Source: an uncultured Clostridia bacterium (lineage in GTDB: Bacteria; Bacillota; Clostridia; Oscillospirales; Acutalibacteraceae). From it: a stretch of 42,673 nucleotides of DNA. The position numbers were made by a program, and so were the translations under genes. The notes under the pieces were generated by a model, which ran no database searches, was not told the DNA's origin, and saw only the letters and a list, made by a program, of their open reading frames with translations. Of this stretch, positions 1 through 6,887 are shown in pieces. The stretch lies in assembly GCA_937888485.1 (NCBI GenBank), contig CALAQQ010000169.1:1-42673 (forward strand), written 5' to 3'. Position 1 is the stretch's first letter. Every line of letters starts with the position of its first letter.

Positions 1-362
1 GGGATGACACGTCCGATGGCAACCGCATAGGTTCCGTAGTGCTCGAATTTATCCCGGGAAGCATTGAGAGCTTTTTCCGTTTTTGGAAAACGGTGTGTAA
101 TGCGTTCTAAGATGGCAGTACCGCCGTATCTTCCGATGGCATAGCAGATACAGGTACCGAGAATTCCTGCAAGGGTACTGAGGAGAATCAAAGTCGGGTA
201 AGAAGTGCCGGAGGCGGCAGCCAAAGCACCACAGAGCGGGAGGACAATCTCACTTGATACTGGAAAACAGGCATATTCGAGCAGGATAACAAGGAACATG
301 GCGGGGAGTCCGTAAGAAGATAAAAAATGAAGCAGGTTCTGCATAAAGTATGATACTTTCAT
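1..362 (-). CDS. DedA family membrane protein, 3' end outside window
   Basis: The first 120 codons of an integral membrane protein are present; the rest lies beyond base 1. The translation has a hydrophobic N-terminus, then a stretch with PVSSEIVLPLCGALAAASG, a second hydrophobic segment, and CYAIGRYGG followed by FEHYGTYAVAIGRVIP. This order of motifs is that of the DedA/SNARE-associated family, which is linked to membrane-potential and lipid-carrier homeostasis. The ATG at 360-362 lies in the loop of a long inverted repeat, and an internal ATG six codons later (MQNLL) is an alternative start. GC content is visibly higher than in the operon upstream of it, which suggests a different origin. 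The family call is fairly secure; a specific function cannot be given. Confidence 0.8.
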   Translation of the reverse strand, partial: MKVSYFMQNLLHFLSSYGLPAMFLVILLEYACFPVSSEIVLPLCGALAAASGTSYPTLILLSTLAGILGTCICYAIGRYGGTAILERITHRFPKTEKALNASRDKFEHYGTYAVAIGRVI

Positions 363-391
363 TCGTTTATCATACCATATGCAGAACCTGC
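331..391. repeat. long imperfect inverted repeat spanning the DedA start codon
   Basis: The arms gcaggttctgcat (331-343) and atgcagaacctgc (379-391) are exact reverse complements. Just inside them, gtatgata (347-354) pairs with tatcatac (368-375). Together they make a stem of about 21 paired bases with a three-base internal mismatch and a loop of about 13 nt that holds the DedA ATG. On the minus strand the right arm is followed by a T-rich run, so it could also act as a terminator for the gene ending at 433. Confidence 0.75.
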
Positions 392-432
392 ATTATTTAT
401 AATTCTATGCGTATATAAATTAGCTTGGTGTA

Positions 433-702
433 CTAATTTGCTGTTCGGATAAGATTTTCCAGTGCAAACTGCGTGCTCTTAATCGTCTGTTCTGCGCGGG
501 CAAGCATCGGCTGCAAGCGCTCTAACATACGTTCAATCTGTAAGCGGGTTTGATTCAGGCTTCCGATGGAATCATCGATTTTGTTTCTTACACTGATGGA
601 AGAGAAGATGTCGTCGAAGAAGAAATCGGCGAACTGAAGGAAGACGTGGGTGGCGGTGCCGGCGAGGAACTGCTGTATCTGCTGCTGCATCTGACTAACC
701 AT
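433..702 (-). CDS. small hypothetical protein, 89 aa, probable C-terminal coiled coil
   Basis: This is the 3' part of the longer ORF 433-1374, read as a separate gene from the ATG at 700-702. A strong Shine-Dalgarno (GGAGGAG) sits about 7 nt upstream, which is why I favour an independent start. The product begins MVSQMQQQIQQFL, has a Phe-rich middle (FADFFFDDIF) and ends in a Leu/Arg/Gln-rich helix of about 40 residues (RLQIERMLERLQPMLARAEQ) that looks like a coiled coil. I do not recognise the family. Its base composition resembles the DedA gene downstream rather than the nucleotidyltransferase upstream, so it may belong with the flanking chromosome rather than with the operon. Confidence 0.6.
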   Translation of the reverse strand: MVSQMQQQIQQFLAGTATHVFLQFADFFFDDIFSSISVRNKIDDSIGSLNQTRLQIERMLERLQPMLARAEQTIKSTQFALENLIRTAN

Positions 703-1374
703 ATCATTCTCCTCCTTCTTTCTCTTAATAGATTTATCAATATACTTTTTAGTTAGTGGAAGTTTTTTCATTGTTTGTAAAACATTTTTAGTTTCAATAT
801 CTACAAAGTCATCAATTGATTTAACATTTAACATGTCTTTACCTGTTAACTCTATAAACTCTTTATAACTTCTGATATTATCTTCAAACACAGCCTTATA
901 TACATCCATACTCGTATATTTTTCGAAGCCATATTGTTCATTTTCAATTAAGGCTTGTTTAATATTTATTGCAGCCATTCTCTTTGTTTCATCGGTATCT
1001 GCTTGAGCCTTGATTCTGTTACAAAATTCAATAGTATTTGTGATAGTTTCATTATCAAAGAACCATATATCAATATTCCAAAGCTCACCTAATACCTCTG
1101 TTTCAAAACCGTGAAACCAAGCGCTTTTACCGTCGACAATATCTTTCTTTGCTTCATACCATACAGGGCAGAAAGTGTTAAGTATAAAACAAGTCAGCTC
1201 ATATAATTTCTCTGTTGACATAAATTCGTTGGAAACATAAATATCCAAGTCATTCCACACCATTAAATCCATAGCATAACTGCCGACAATATAAGGAGTG
1301 CCGTAATTTTTTAATTCATTAATCAAACCGAAATTATAAAGCAATTTGTCTGCGTTATTTTTAAAGTTGTCCAT
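433..1374 (-). CDS. nucleotidyltransferase-fold protein, in-frame with a downstream gene
   Basis: Residues 30-46 carry GSYAMDLMVWNDLDIYV, the GS-x(9)-DxD pattern of the nucleotidyltransferase superfamily that includes lincosamide and aminoglycoside nucleotidyltransferases. D42 and D44 would bind the metal-nucleotide. The enzyme would transfer a nucleotide to an unknown small molecule. It is the last gene of the operon that begins near 5346, 9 nt after the methyltransferase at 1384. The fold-like part ends around residue 224. From residue 225 the ORF continues in frame into an unrelated 89-residue segment with its own ribosome binding site, so the 313-aa product may be a recombination fusion and the original stop may have been lost. 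The substrate cannot be read from sequence. Confidence 0.65.
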   Translation of the reverse strand: MDNFKNNADKLLYNFGLINELKNYGTPYIVGSYAMDLMVWNDLDIYVSNEFMSTEKLYELTCFILNTFCPVWYEAKKDIVDGKSAWFHGFETEVLGELWNIDIWFFDNETITNTIEFCNRIKAQADTDETKRMAAINIKQALIENEQYGFEKYTSMDVYKAVFEDNIRSYKEFIELTGKDMLNVKSIDDFVDIETKNVLQTMKKLPLTKKYIDKSIKRKKEENDMVSQMQQQIQQFLAGTATHVFLQFADFFFDDIFSSISVRNKIDDSIGSLNQTRLQIERMLERLQPMLARAEQTIKSTQFALENLIRTAN

Positions 1375-1383
1375 AAACTCACC

Positions 1384-2142
1384 TTATTTCACAGCAAATG
1401 TAGCAATATACTGCGGATAGTATTTGCCGATTATGTTTCCGCCTTCTCCGTCACGGTCTTCATATAATGCTTTGAGAGTAAATCCTGCTTTGAGCTGACC
1501 GCCGATTTGTTCATCGAGAGTGTGGCTGAACTGCACGCCGTCGCCGTTTGCAATCATTGCGTCAAGTCGTTTCTTCGGCATTTTGAGTGGATTGAACGGC
1601 AAGGGATTAACAACTTTAAGTGGGTCATCTTCTTCAAATAAATAGTCAATGCCGTTATCAAGTCCCGAAAGCAGTCTGCCGCCCTTTTTAAGCACACGGT
1701 AACACTCGTTCCAGACGTGATAAACATCTTCAACATAGTTGTTTGAAACGGGGTGAAAAATCAAATCAAAGCTTTCATCTTCAAAAGGAAGCGTTTTTGA
1801 CATATCACCTTTGATGATTGTTATACTGTATCCTTCTCTTTCGGACACCATTTTCTCTGCTTCAAGCTGTCTGTCGGAATAATCAAATACGGTACATTCT
1901 GCACCGAGCTTTGAAAGCACAGGCATCTGCTGACCGCCGCCGCTTGCAAGTCCCAACACCTTTTTACCTTTCAAATCACCAAACCATTCGTGAGGAACGG
2001 CAATGCAAGGAGTAAGAATAACCGAATAATTATCAGCAGTAATTTTCTTGTATTCCTCGTGACTTATGGGCACGGTGTATTCGCAACCGTCTTCCGCCCA
2101 CGAATCCCAAGTTTCTGAATTTATTTTAGTGTAGTCGATCAT
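1384..2142 (-). CDS. class I SAM-dependent methyltransferase
   Basis: A 252-aa Rossmann-type methyltransferase. Motif I is VLGLASGGGQQMPVL at residues 62-76. The acidic residue that would hold the SAM ribose is D87 in VFDYSD. Later, LPFEDESFDLIFHPVSN and a post-motif with VLKKGGRLLSGLDNG match the Methyltransf_11 type. It would methylate a small molecule that is not identifiable here. It lies 9 nt downstream of another methyltransferase (2152-2940) and 9 nt upstream of the nucleotidyltransferase, so all are read as one transcript. Cytosolic, with no signal peptide or membrane segment. Fold certain, substrate unknown. Confidence 0.88.
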   Translation of the reverse strand: MIDYTKINSETWDSWAEDGCEYTVPISHEEYKKITADNYSVILTPCIAVPHEWFGDLKGKKVLGLASGGGQQMPVLSKLGAECTVFDYSDRQLEAEKMVSEREGYSITIIKGDMSKTLPFEDESFDLIFHPVSNNYVEDVYHVWNECYRVLKKGGRLLSGLDNGIDYLFEEDDPLKVVNPLPFNPLKMPKKRLDAMIANGDGVQFSHTLDEQIGGQLKAGFTLKALYEDRDGEGGNIIGKYYPQYIATFAVK

Positions 2143-2151
2143 TTTAATTCC

Positions 2152-2940
2152 TCATTTTCTTGCTAACTGCAAATCTATTGTATCATAAATAGTAATTTCT
2201 TCACCGTGTCGGTTAATTGCATTTTCTATCTTTGAAAAGAACTCATTTCGGATAGTTTCTTCAATAGCGATATGGTCTGAATATGTACAGAGAAGCATTA
2301 TATATTCCTTTGCGGAGAATGTGCGTGTGCGGTAAAACAGCTTGTATTGAATATCCTTAAAACCATATTTTTCAGCAATCAATGCTCTGTTCCGAGTCTG
2401 AGCTTCGGAATATTCAACAAGTGGTTCTTGTTTCTTGTTGTGGTATTTGTAATAGTATTCCGCATAGATTCGATCCATTTCTTCCGACAAAGCAGGTTTA
2501 CTTTTGTCACGGTACGGATGATTTGCAAATCGGGCAAAAACACCGCCGTTTTTCAGCATATCATAAACCTTTTTATAACCGATTCCTTCAGGTATCCAAT
2601 GAAATGCCGATGCAGAATAAATCAAGTCATATTCACCGTTAAACTCAACATCTTCAAACTTTCCCGAAACCGCAGAAAAGTTCGGATAACTTTTAAATTT
2701 CTCACGGCATATTTCGCAGAAGTTTTCACCGTAATCAACTGCAATAAGTTCACAGCCTGTTTTAAGAAAAGGTAAAGTTGCCTGACCGCCGCCAATGCCT
2801 ATTTCAACAACACGGTTTGTATTATTGATTGGTGCATAATCAAAGATAGTCCGATACAACTCATTAACATAACCGGGTCGCAGTTTTTCGTAGGTATCTG
2901 CAACCGTATCAAAAGTCCAATTCAAACTATTATTATTCAT
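2152..2940 (-). CDS. class I SAM-dependent methyltransferase
   Basis: A 262-aa methyltransferase that differs clearly from its neighbour. It starts NWTFDTVADTYEKLRPGY, a common opening for this family, and has motif I VVEIGIGGGQAT at residues 44-55, D69 as the likely ribose-binding acid, and YDLIYSASAFHWIPE as the central motif. The C-terminal third (FYRTRTFSAKEYIMLLCTYSDH) is typical of this subfamily and probably shapes the substrate pocket. The start is 2 nt after the HAD gene stop, so the two are likely translationally coupled. The substrate is unknown. Confidence 0.88.
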   Translation of the reverse strand: MNNNSLNWTFDTVADTYEKLRPGYVNELYRTIFDYAPINNTNRVVEIGIGGGQATLPFLKTGCELIAVDYGENFCEICREKFKSYPNFSAVSGKFEDVEFNGEYDLIYSASAFHWIPEGIGYKKVYDMLKNGGVFARFANHPYRDKSKPALSEEMDRIYAEYYYKYHNKKQEPLVEYSEAQTRNRALIAEKYGFKDIQYKLFYRTRTFSAKEYIMLLCTYSDHIAIEETIRNEFFSKIENAINRHGEEITIYDTIDLQLARK

Positions 2941-2942
2941 AA

Positions 2943-3623
2943 TTATTCCTCAATAAAATCTATCAACTGTTTTAGATTATGAATAGTCCATTCATCGTTG
3001 TTTTTTTCACTTCGATCAAGGAAAAAGGCTGTAAAGCCTTGTTCTCTTGCGCCGTCGGCTTCTTCCTTACAGTCGTCAACAAATATGCTTTCAAATGCGG
3101 TTACGCCTTGTGCTTCAAGTGCAGCATTGAAAATAATCGGACTCGGTTTTCCGGCACCGACCAACGAGCTTGCAGTAAACGACGTGAAGTATTTTGCAAT
3201 ACCAAGCTGTTGCAATGTGAATTCAAGCGACGGAGATGTATCGCTTATAACACCCATTTTGTAGCCACGGCTTTTAAAATATTCAAGCACCTCAACCGTT
3301 TCTAAAAACAAAGCTCTGTCACCGTTGCACCAAAGCTCATTCAAAAGGCAATCCGCTTTTTCATCAACGTTTTCCGCTACACCCTCACCGACAAGAAGGT
3401 GACAGTAATATCTTCTGAAAAATTCACGCTCATCATCAAGCGTTTTATACCAAGGCTTTCTGCCTTCACTTGCAAGGTGAAACAAAGACATCATTTTATC
3501 GTAATCAAGTTTAAACGGCTTACCGCTCCAAGAGCTGATTTGCCTGTCACGCCAAGCCTCTTTTTCAGCAGTAAAATATGTCAGTGTTCCGTCACGGTCA
3601 AAGAATATTGCTTTGTGTTTCAT
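2943..3623 (-). CDS. HAD superfamily hydrolase (subfamily IA type)
   Basis: A 226-aa haloacid dehalogenase-type phosphatase. Motif I is FFDRDGTL at residues 7-14, with D9 as nucleophile and D11 as acid/base. Motif II is the Ser in VISDTSP. Motif III is the Lys in GAGKPSP, and motif IV is FVDDCKEEADG. A helical cap lies between motifs I and II. The expected reaction is hydrolysis of a phosphomonoester; the substrate is unknown. It is the fourth gene of the attenuated operon, 9 nt after the GNAT at 3633. Confidence 0.88.
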   Translation of the reverse strand: MKHKAIFFDRDGTLTYFTAEKEAWRDRQISSWSGKPFKLDYDKMMSLFHLASEGRKPWYKTLDDEREFFRRYYCHLLVGEGVAENVDEKADCLLNELWCNGDRALFLETVEVLEYFKSRGYKMGVISDTSPSLEFTLQQLGIAKYFTSFTASSLVGAGKPSPIIFNAALEAQGVTAFESIFVDDCKEEADGAREQGFTAFFLDRSEKNNDEWTIHNLKQLIDFIEE

Positions 3624-3632
3624 ATTCGGGCC

Positions 3633-4262
3633 TCATTTCTTATGCAGTATATGCCAGACATCATCACCAACAAATCCGCATTTTCTATACAATGCTTCGG
3701 GATTTGTTGTGTTATCCACTTTGCCCGAAACGGTTGCAAAATCAGCAACATCTTTCATTCTGAATAATAGTTCTGTTACTATCAACTGTCCTATTTTCTT
3801 GCCACGATATTCAGGCAATACTTGTATCCACTCGAGTACAAGCTCTTTTGCTTCTGCATCATAGTCAGCCAAACCGCAACCTACATATTTGCCCGTTGCT
3901 TTTTCTTTAACCATTATCCATAAGTTTTCGTTGTAAACAGGTGTTTTGGTATAACTATTGATAAGTTCCTTGTTTACCGAAATATCTGTATACGAATCGT
4001 TGATTATCTGCACGATTGCTTTAATATCTTTTCGTGTTGCGGTTGTGATTTCAAAATCATCCGTTACAATTTCAGGTATATCTTTAAGGTTATGATACAA
4101 ACGAAAATATACTCCGTCAGTGTAATCAGATAATATATCGGATGAAAAATCTCTGCCGTGAAGAATCTTCATATCTGGTGGAATTGTTATTCTTTTAGCT
4201 TTCCAATATGGAATGGATAATGTTCCGCAAGGGTTATCCAGATATTCGGTTAGTGTAATCAT
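3633..4262 (-). CDS. GNAT family N-acetyltransferase
   Basis: A 209-aa protein whose C-terminal half is a GNAT domain: ITTATRKDIKAIVQIIN opens it, and the acetyl-CoA loop is LPEYRGKKIGQLIVTELL. The ending is the usual ALYRKCGFVGDD. The first 80 residues form an extra N-terminal region with no recognised motif. The start codon overlaps the stop of the HIT gene by 4 nt (ATGA), which points to translational coupling. It probably acetylates an amine on a small molecule; the substrate is unknown. Confidence 0.85.
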   Translation of the reverse strand: MITLTEYLDNPCGTLSIPYWKAKRITIPPDMKILHGRDFSSDILSDYTDGVYFRLYHNLKDIPEIVTDDFEITTATRKDIKAIVQIINDSYTDISVNKELINSYTKTPVYNENLWIMVKEKATGKYVGCGLADYDAEAKELVLEWIQVLPEYRGKKIGQLIVTELLFRMKDVADFATVSGKVDNTTNPEALYRKCGFVGDDVWHILHKK

Positions 4263-4732
4263 TTCTGCTCCTGATTTAAAAAGGTTTTCATCATATTAAG
4301 CAATATTTTTCTGTTATCATTTGTCAACAATGTTTCTTTTTTAGGTTGATAATGATGCCCGAATTCTGTATCAATATAACTACTGCCGTTTATAGTTATG
4401 GCTTTGCTATGTCGAGGTCTTACATGAAGATGCAAGTGTGGGTTGGGAGTGGCTGATTTATAAAAATCATTCATCAGACAACTCCAATTACACAAATCAG
4501 CACCCAATATTTTTTCAAAACATTTTTCGAGCCTGTTGATTAGTTCTTTCAATTCAATCCATTCGGACAAATCAAGGTCTGACAGACTTTCACTATGCCG
4601 TTTAAGAACGATAACACATCTTCCTATATAATCCTGATTGTCTGCCAGAAACACATACCAATATGCACTTCCAAATAAAATGTTTTGTTTTTCTTCGTCA
4701 GTAAAATTGCACCAACAGCATTCTTTTGTCAT
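4259..4732 (-). CDS. HIT family protein
   Basis: The histidine-triad motif HLHLHVRPR is near the middle of the protein, as in HIT nucleotide hydrolases and transferases such as Hint-type AMP-lysine or AMP-amidate hydrolases. The N-terminus is CCWCNF. The upstream in-frame ATG at 4795 lies inside the previous gene. I take the ATG at 4730-4732 because AGAGGT sits just upstream and the previous stop is only 2 nt away, giving 157 residues. In an operon with a nucleotidyltransferase and acetyltransferases, it could cleave nucleotidylated intermediates or products; that is inference only. Confidence 0.85.
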   Translation of the reverse strand: MTKECCWCNFTDEEKQNILFGSAYWYVFLADNQDYIGRCVIVLKRHSESLSDLDLSEWIELKELINRLEKCFEKILGADLCNWSCLMNDFYKSATPNPHLHLHVRPRHSKAITINGSSYIDTEFGHHYQPKKETLLTNDNRKILLNMMKTFLNQEQK

Positions 4733-4734
4733 TT

Positions 4735-5184
4735 TTATACCTCTTTGCACATCGTAATTTTTGTAGTAGATTGGTTGACTATGGTAAAACCACATTTACT
4801 GTATAGACTCAATGCAGCTGAATTATCTGTTGTTGTTTGCAACTTTATATATCTATATCCACGGTGTTTTAGATATTGAGCAGCAAATTCTACAGCAAAT
4901 TTTCCGATGCCTTGACGCTTAAACTTTTCAGGGACAACAAGCATTGAAATCCAAGCAATATCGTTGCTTTTAAGTCCATTCAGTTTTAACCAACCACACG
5001 GAATATTTTTGTTATAAACAATAAAGTTTTCTTCATCTTTATCATCTTCAGCTTCTGCAAATGATTTTTGCCATTCATCCAAGGGTATTATATCTGTGTG
5101 TAAAGCGGAAATGTTGTTTGGTTCAGACATAAGACTACAAATAAATATGATGTTTTCTTGTTCTAAAGGTTTAATTTTGTACAT
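4735..5184 (-). CDS. GNAT family N-acetyltransferase, first gene of attenuated operon
   Basis: A 149-aa single-domain GNAT. The acetyl-CoA loop is VPEKFKRQGIGKFAVEFA, preceded by the beta strand WISMLVV, and the end is AALSLYSKCGFTIVN. The ATG at 5182-5184 is preferred over one 11 codons upstream, because GAAAGGG precedes it and the longer form would start inside the T-run of the upstream terminator. It is the first structural gene after the leader peptide and terminator at 5202-5320, so its expression depends on readthrough. The substrate is unknown; many small stand-alone GNATs in such cassettes modify antibiotics or polyamines. Confidence 0.85.
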   Translation of the reverse strand: MYKIKPLEQENIIFICSLMSEPNNISALHTDIIPLDEWQKSFAEAEDDKDEENFIVYNKNIPCGWLKLNGLKSNDIAWISMLVVPEKFKRQGIGKFAVEFAAQYLKHRGYRYIKLQTTTDNSAALSLYSKCGFTIVNQSTTKITMCKEV

Positions 5185-5201
5185 TAAAAATCCCTTTCTG
5201 C

Positions 5202-5235
5202 AAAATAATAAAGGCACCTCCGAAACGGAGATGCC
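5202..5235 (-). terminator. attenuator hairpin in the operon leader
   Basis: On the minus strand GGCATCTCCG (5235-5226) pairs with CGGAGGTGCC (5222-5213) around a TTT loop, with one G-U pair, and TTTATTATTTT follows. This is a Rho-independent terminator placed between a leader ORF and the first structural gene. The left arm can alternatively pair with CGGAGAGCC at 5293-5285 inside the leader ORF: nine pairs with one bulged A. That gives mutually exclusive structures. Confidence 0.8.
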
Positions 5236-5263
5236 TGCAATTCACAGAAAGATATAAATTACA

Positions 5264-5320
5264 TCAATCGCAAACGGACAAAACGGCTCTCCGATTCATT
5301 GTGTTAATCATCATTGTCAT
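5264..5320 (-). CDS. leader peptide, 18 aa
   Basis: The ORF reads MTMMINTMNRRAVLSVCD. It has a ribosome binding site (AGGTGG) 5-6 nt upstream and begins about 26 nt after the predicted transcription start. Codons 10-12 (Arg-Arg-Ala) are the segment that can act as the antiterminator strand. A ribosome halted on the first codons would leave this segment free, block the terminator and turn on the operon; unhindered translation would favour termination. This layout is known from leaders of macrolide, phenicol and related resistance genes. I do not recognise this particular peptide. Confidence 0.7.
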   Translation of the reverse strand: MTMMINTMNRRAVLSVCD

Positions 5321-5352
5321 CTTGTCCACCTGCCTTTCAGTAATTTTTATTT

Positions 5353-5381
5353 ATTGTAACAATATAAGAATAATTTGTCAA
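5353..5381 (-). promoter_or_regulatory. sigma-A promoter of the attenuated operon
   Basis: On the minus strand the -35 is TTGACA (5381-5376) and the -10 is TACAAT (5358-5353) with a 17-nt spacer, close to consensus. The transcript would begin near 5346, ahead of the leader peptide. Confidence 0.8.
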
Positions 5382-5394
5382 CAGTTTTAAGTTG

Positions 5395-5520
5395 CGACGC
5401 AAAAGTGTCGGTTTTAAATCCAGAATTGTTTGGCATTTGTCTTAGCGAGCAATGGATTTGAACGTACAAATCCGCAATTAAGGGGTTTTCACCCCCTGAC
5501 ACCCCGAAGAAAAAGTTCAT
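5395..5520 (-). other. probable remnant of a mobile-element end
   Basis: On the minus strand this stretch contains ggggtg(n)aaaacccc-type short palindromic runs (about 5478-5495) and translates to a low-complexity ORF with GGENPLIADLYVQ. I associate this kind of sequence, without being able to search, with the tails of mobilization genes in gut Firmicutes elements. It lies between the attenuated operon and TnpV. It is too short and too poorly supported to call as a gene. Confidence 0.25.
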
Positions 5521-5532
5521 ATAAAAAGATAA

Positions 5533-5572
5533 AATCAGGTGCAGCAAGAGTTAAATCTCGTTACACCTGATT
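5533..5572. terminator. bidirectional terminator downstream of tnpV
   Basis: Arms aatcaggtg (5533-5541) and cacctgatt (5564-5572) enclose a 22-nt region that holds a second small stem (gag/ctc). On the minus strand TTTTATCTTTTT follows, which suits the TnpV gene that stops at 5590. On the plus strand a T6 run follows. Confidence 0.75.
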
Positions 5573-5589
5573 ATGTTTTTTAGAAATGA

Positions 5590-5967
5590 TTATACTGTAA
5601 AAATCAACTCATGATAAACAATCTCTCTTACACGCGCTTCAATGTTATTCGTACAGGTAACCCATTCCATTTGATTCTCTGCTTTAAGTTGTTCTGTGAT
5701 TCCCTCGTTAACTTTCATCTGTTCTACCAGCCGAGAGAACATATCCGATGCCTGTTCATCAACCTCTGCAAGATGAGTCCACAATGTTCCTGTCATTAGC
5801 ATAATATTGAACTGAACTCGTTTATGATTCATAAGATAATCTTTGCGTTTCAGTCCCCATATGCCGAGTGGTTTGCTTGTTTCGGAAGGTAATGTAATGT
5901 TCGGGATTCTGTGATCACCGACCATTCTGTATGTACCGCCGTTCAGTTCAAATGATGTTTTTTGCAT
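5590..5967 (-). CDS. tnpV: transposon-encoded protein TnpV
   Basis: A 125-aa protein that matches the TnpV family of Tn4451-like and related mobilizable elements of Clostridia. It has an N-terminal NGGTYRMVGDHRIPNITLP, then KPLGIWGLKRKDYLMNHKR, LMTGTLWTHLAEVDEQA, and at the end NQMEWVTCTNNI followed by REIVYHELIF. I take the ATG at 5965-5967 because AAGGAGGC stands upstream; the ORF extends 11 codons further without a binding site. The role of TnpV in transposition is not established; it is a marker for element-borne DNA. No recombinase is present beside it here, which suggests a decayed or rearranged element. Confidence 0.88.
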   Translation of the reverse strand: MQKTSFELNGGTYRMVGDHRIPNITLPSETSKPLGIWGLKRKDYLMNHKRVQFNIMLMTGTLWTHLAEVDEQASDMFSRLVEQMKVNEGITEQLKAENQMEWVTCTNNIEARVREIVYHELIFTV

Positions 5968-6000
5968 AAAAATAGCCTCCTTGTAATTTGGTAATTCCAT

Positions 6001-6239
6001 TGTACAAGAAGACTTTGCTTATGTCTAATGTGTGGATTGATTTTTAATCACAGCGAAAAACAAGCATTTTTGTCGAAAATCAAAGCATTTTTGCGTTTGT
6101 TATTGTTTTATCGCAACATTACATATTAAAATAAATTATCTATATTTATATAAATTATACATTTCAATTTTTAGTGTCCTATAGTTGTTTGGCACTATGA
6201 TTACATAACTGCAATTAATATCTTGTAAGGTGAAATGCA
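6001..6239. other. AT-rich divergent intergenic region
   Basis: This separates TnpV (minus) from the five-gene plus-strand operon. It holds two direct repeats of aagcatttttg at 6062-6072 and 6083-6093, 21 bp apart start to start, that is two helical turns. Otherwise it is A/T-rich. A promoter for the plus-strand operon must lie here, but I cannot choose among several weak candidates such as TATGAT at 6197-6202. Confidence 0.5.
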
Positions 6240-6875
6240 ATGAAAGAAAACGAATTTATTAAAGCTATAAAAGATAAATATTTTGGCGGTTCTTCAAATC
6301 CTATTGTCATACTTCTGATAATTGTAATCGCTATTATTTTAATATTCCTCACAGGTTTATTCACTTTCATTAATGAAAAAGAGCTATATCCAACAATTGT
6401 TGAATGGTTATCCAGTCAATTTGGAGATGAGGTAACTACAAACGAAACAGCAGATAACCAAATAACAACAGAAAGAACTACTATCGAAGAAACGACCATT
6501 CCTCAAACGACAGTTGTTACCACTCACCCTGAAACTGATATAGCTACAACATATAAAACTATATATTTCAAGGACATAACTCAAGAATTTGCAAATGATA
6601 ATCAAGTAATATATTGTTTTGAACCAAGAATAAGCGGTGAGCATTGGTTTGGGCTTGATATATCAACAGTAAAATCAAAATATAAAATAGAAATTTATAA
6701 TCAAAAAGACGAACAAATAAAGCAAGCTTACTCATATGATGATGGATTTTCAGTTTATTTAAACGAAGGAGAAGTATATCGGTTGATTATTAGTACAGAT
6801 ACTGATAATTATCCTTTTAAGGCATTTGTTGAGATAAATGAACCCAATGTCACTCAGGTTATTGAAGTTAACTAA
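6240..6875 (+). CDS. membrane-anchored protein with Thr-rich linker and PPC-like domain
   Basis: A 211-aa protein: a short charged N-terminus, one transmembrane helix at about residues 21-43, a Thr/Glu-rich linker (about 65-105) and a beta-sandwich-like domain (about 108-203). That domain reads GEHWFGLDIST, then KYKIEIYNQKDEQI, then VYLNEGEVYRLIIS, and is the same unit that occurs four times in the lipoprotein downstream. The pattern resembles the bacterial pre-peptidase C-terminal (PPC) domain. Topology would be N-in, C-out, so the domain faces the outside. AAGGTGA precedes the ATG. The next gene starts 12 nt after the stop. Its function is unknown; a role as envelope sensor or binding protein is inference. 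Confidence 0.75.
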   Translation: MKENEFIKAIKDKYFGGSSNPIVILLIIVIAIILIFLTGLFTFINEKELYPTIVEWLSSQFGDEVTTNETADNQITTERTTIEETTIPQTTVVTTHPETDIATTYKTIYFKDITQEFANDNQVIYCFEPRISGEHWFGLDISTVKSKYKIEIYNQKDEQIKQAYSYDDGFSVYLNEGEVYRLIISTDTDNYPFKAFVEINEPNVTQVIEVN

Positions 6876-6887
6876 TGGAGAGAAATT

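Noticed and set aside
550..756. Plus-strand ORF opposite the 89-aa gene
   Set aside because: Leu/Ile-rich antisense shadow without a binding site; the minus-strand reading has a strong one.
5347..5547. A 66-codon ORF upstream of the attenuated operon
   Set aside because: It reads through the promoter at 5353-5381, has no ribosome binding site and is low in complexity; I list only a possible element remnant.
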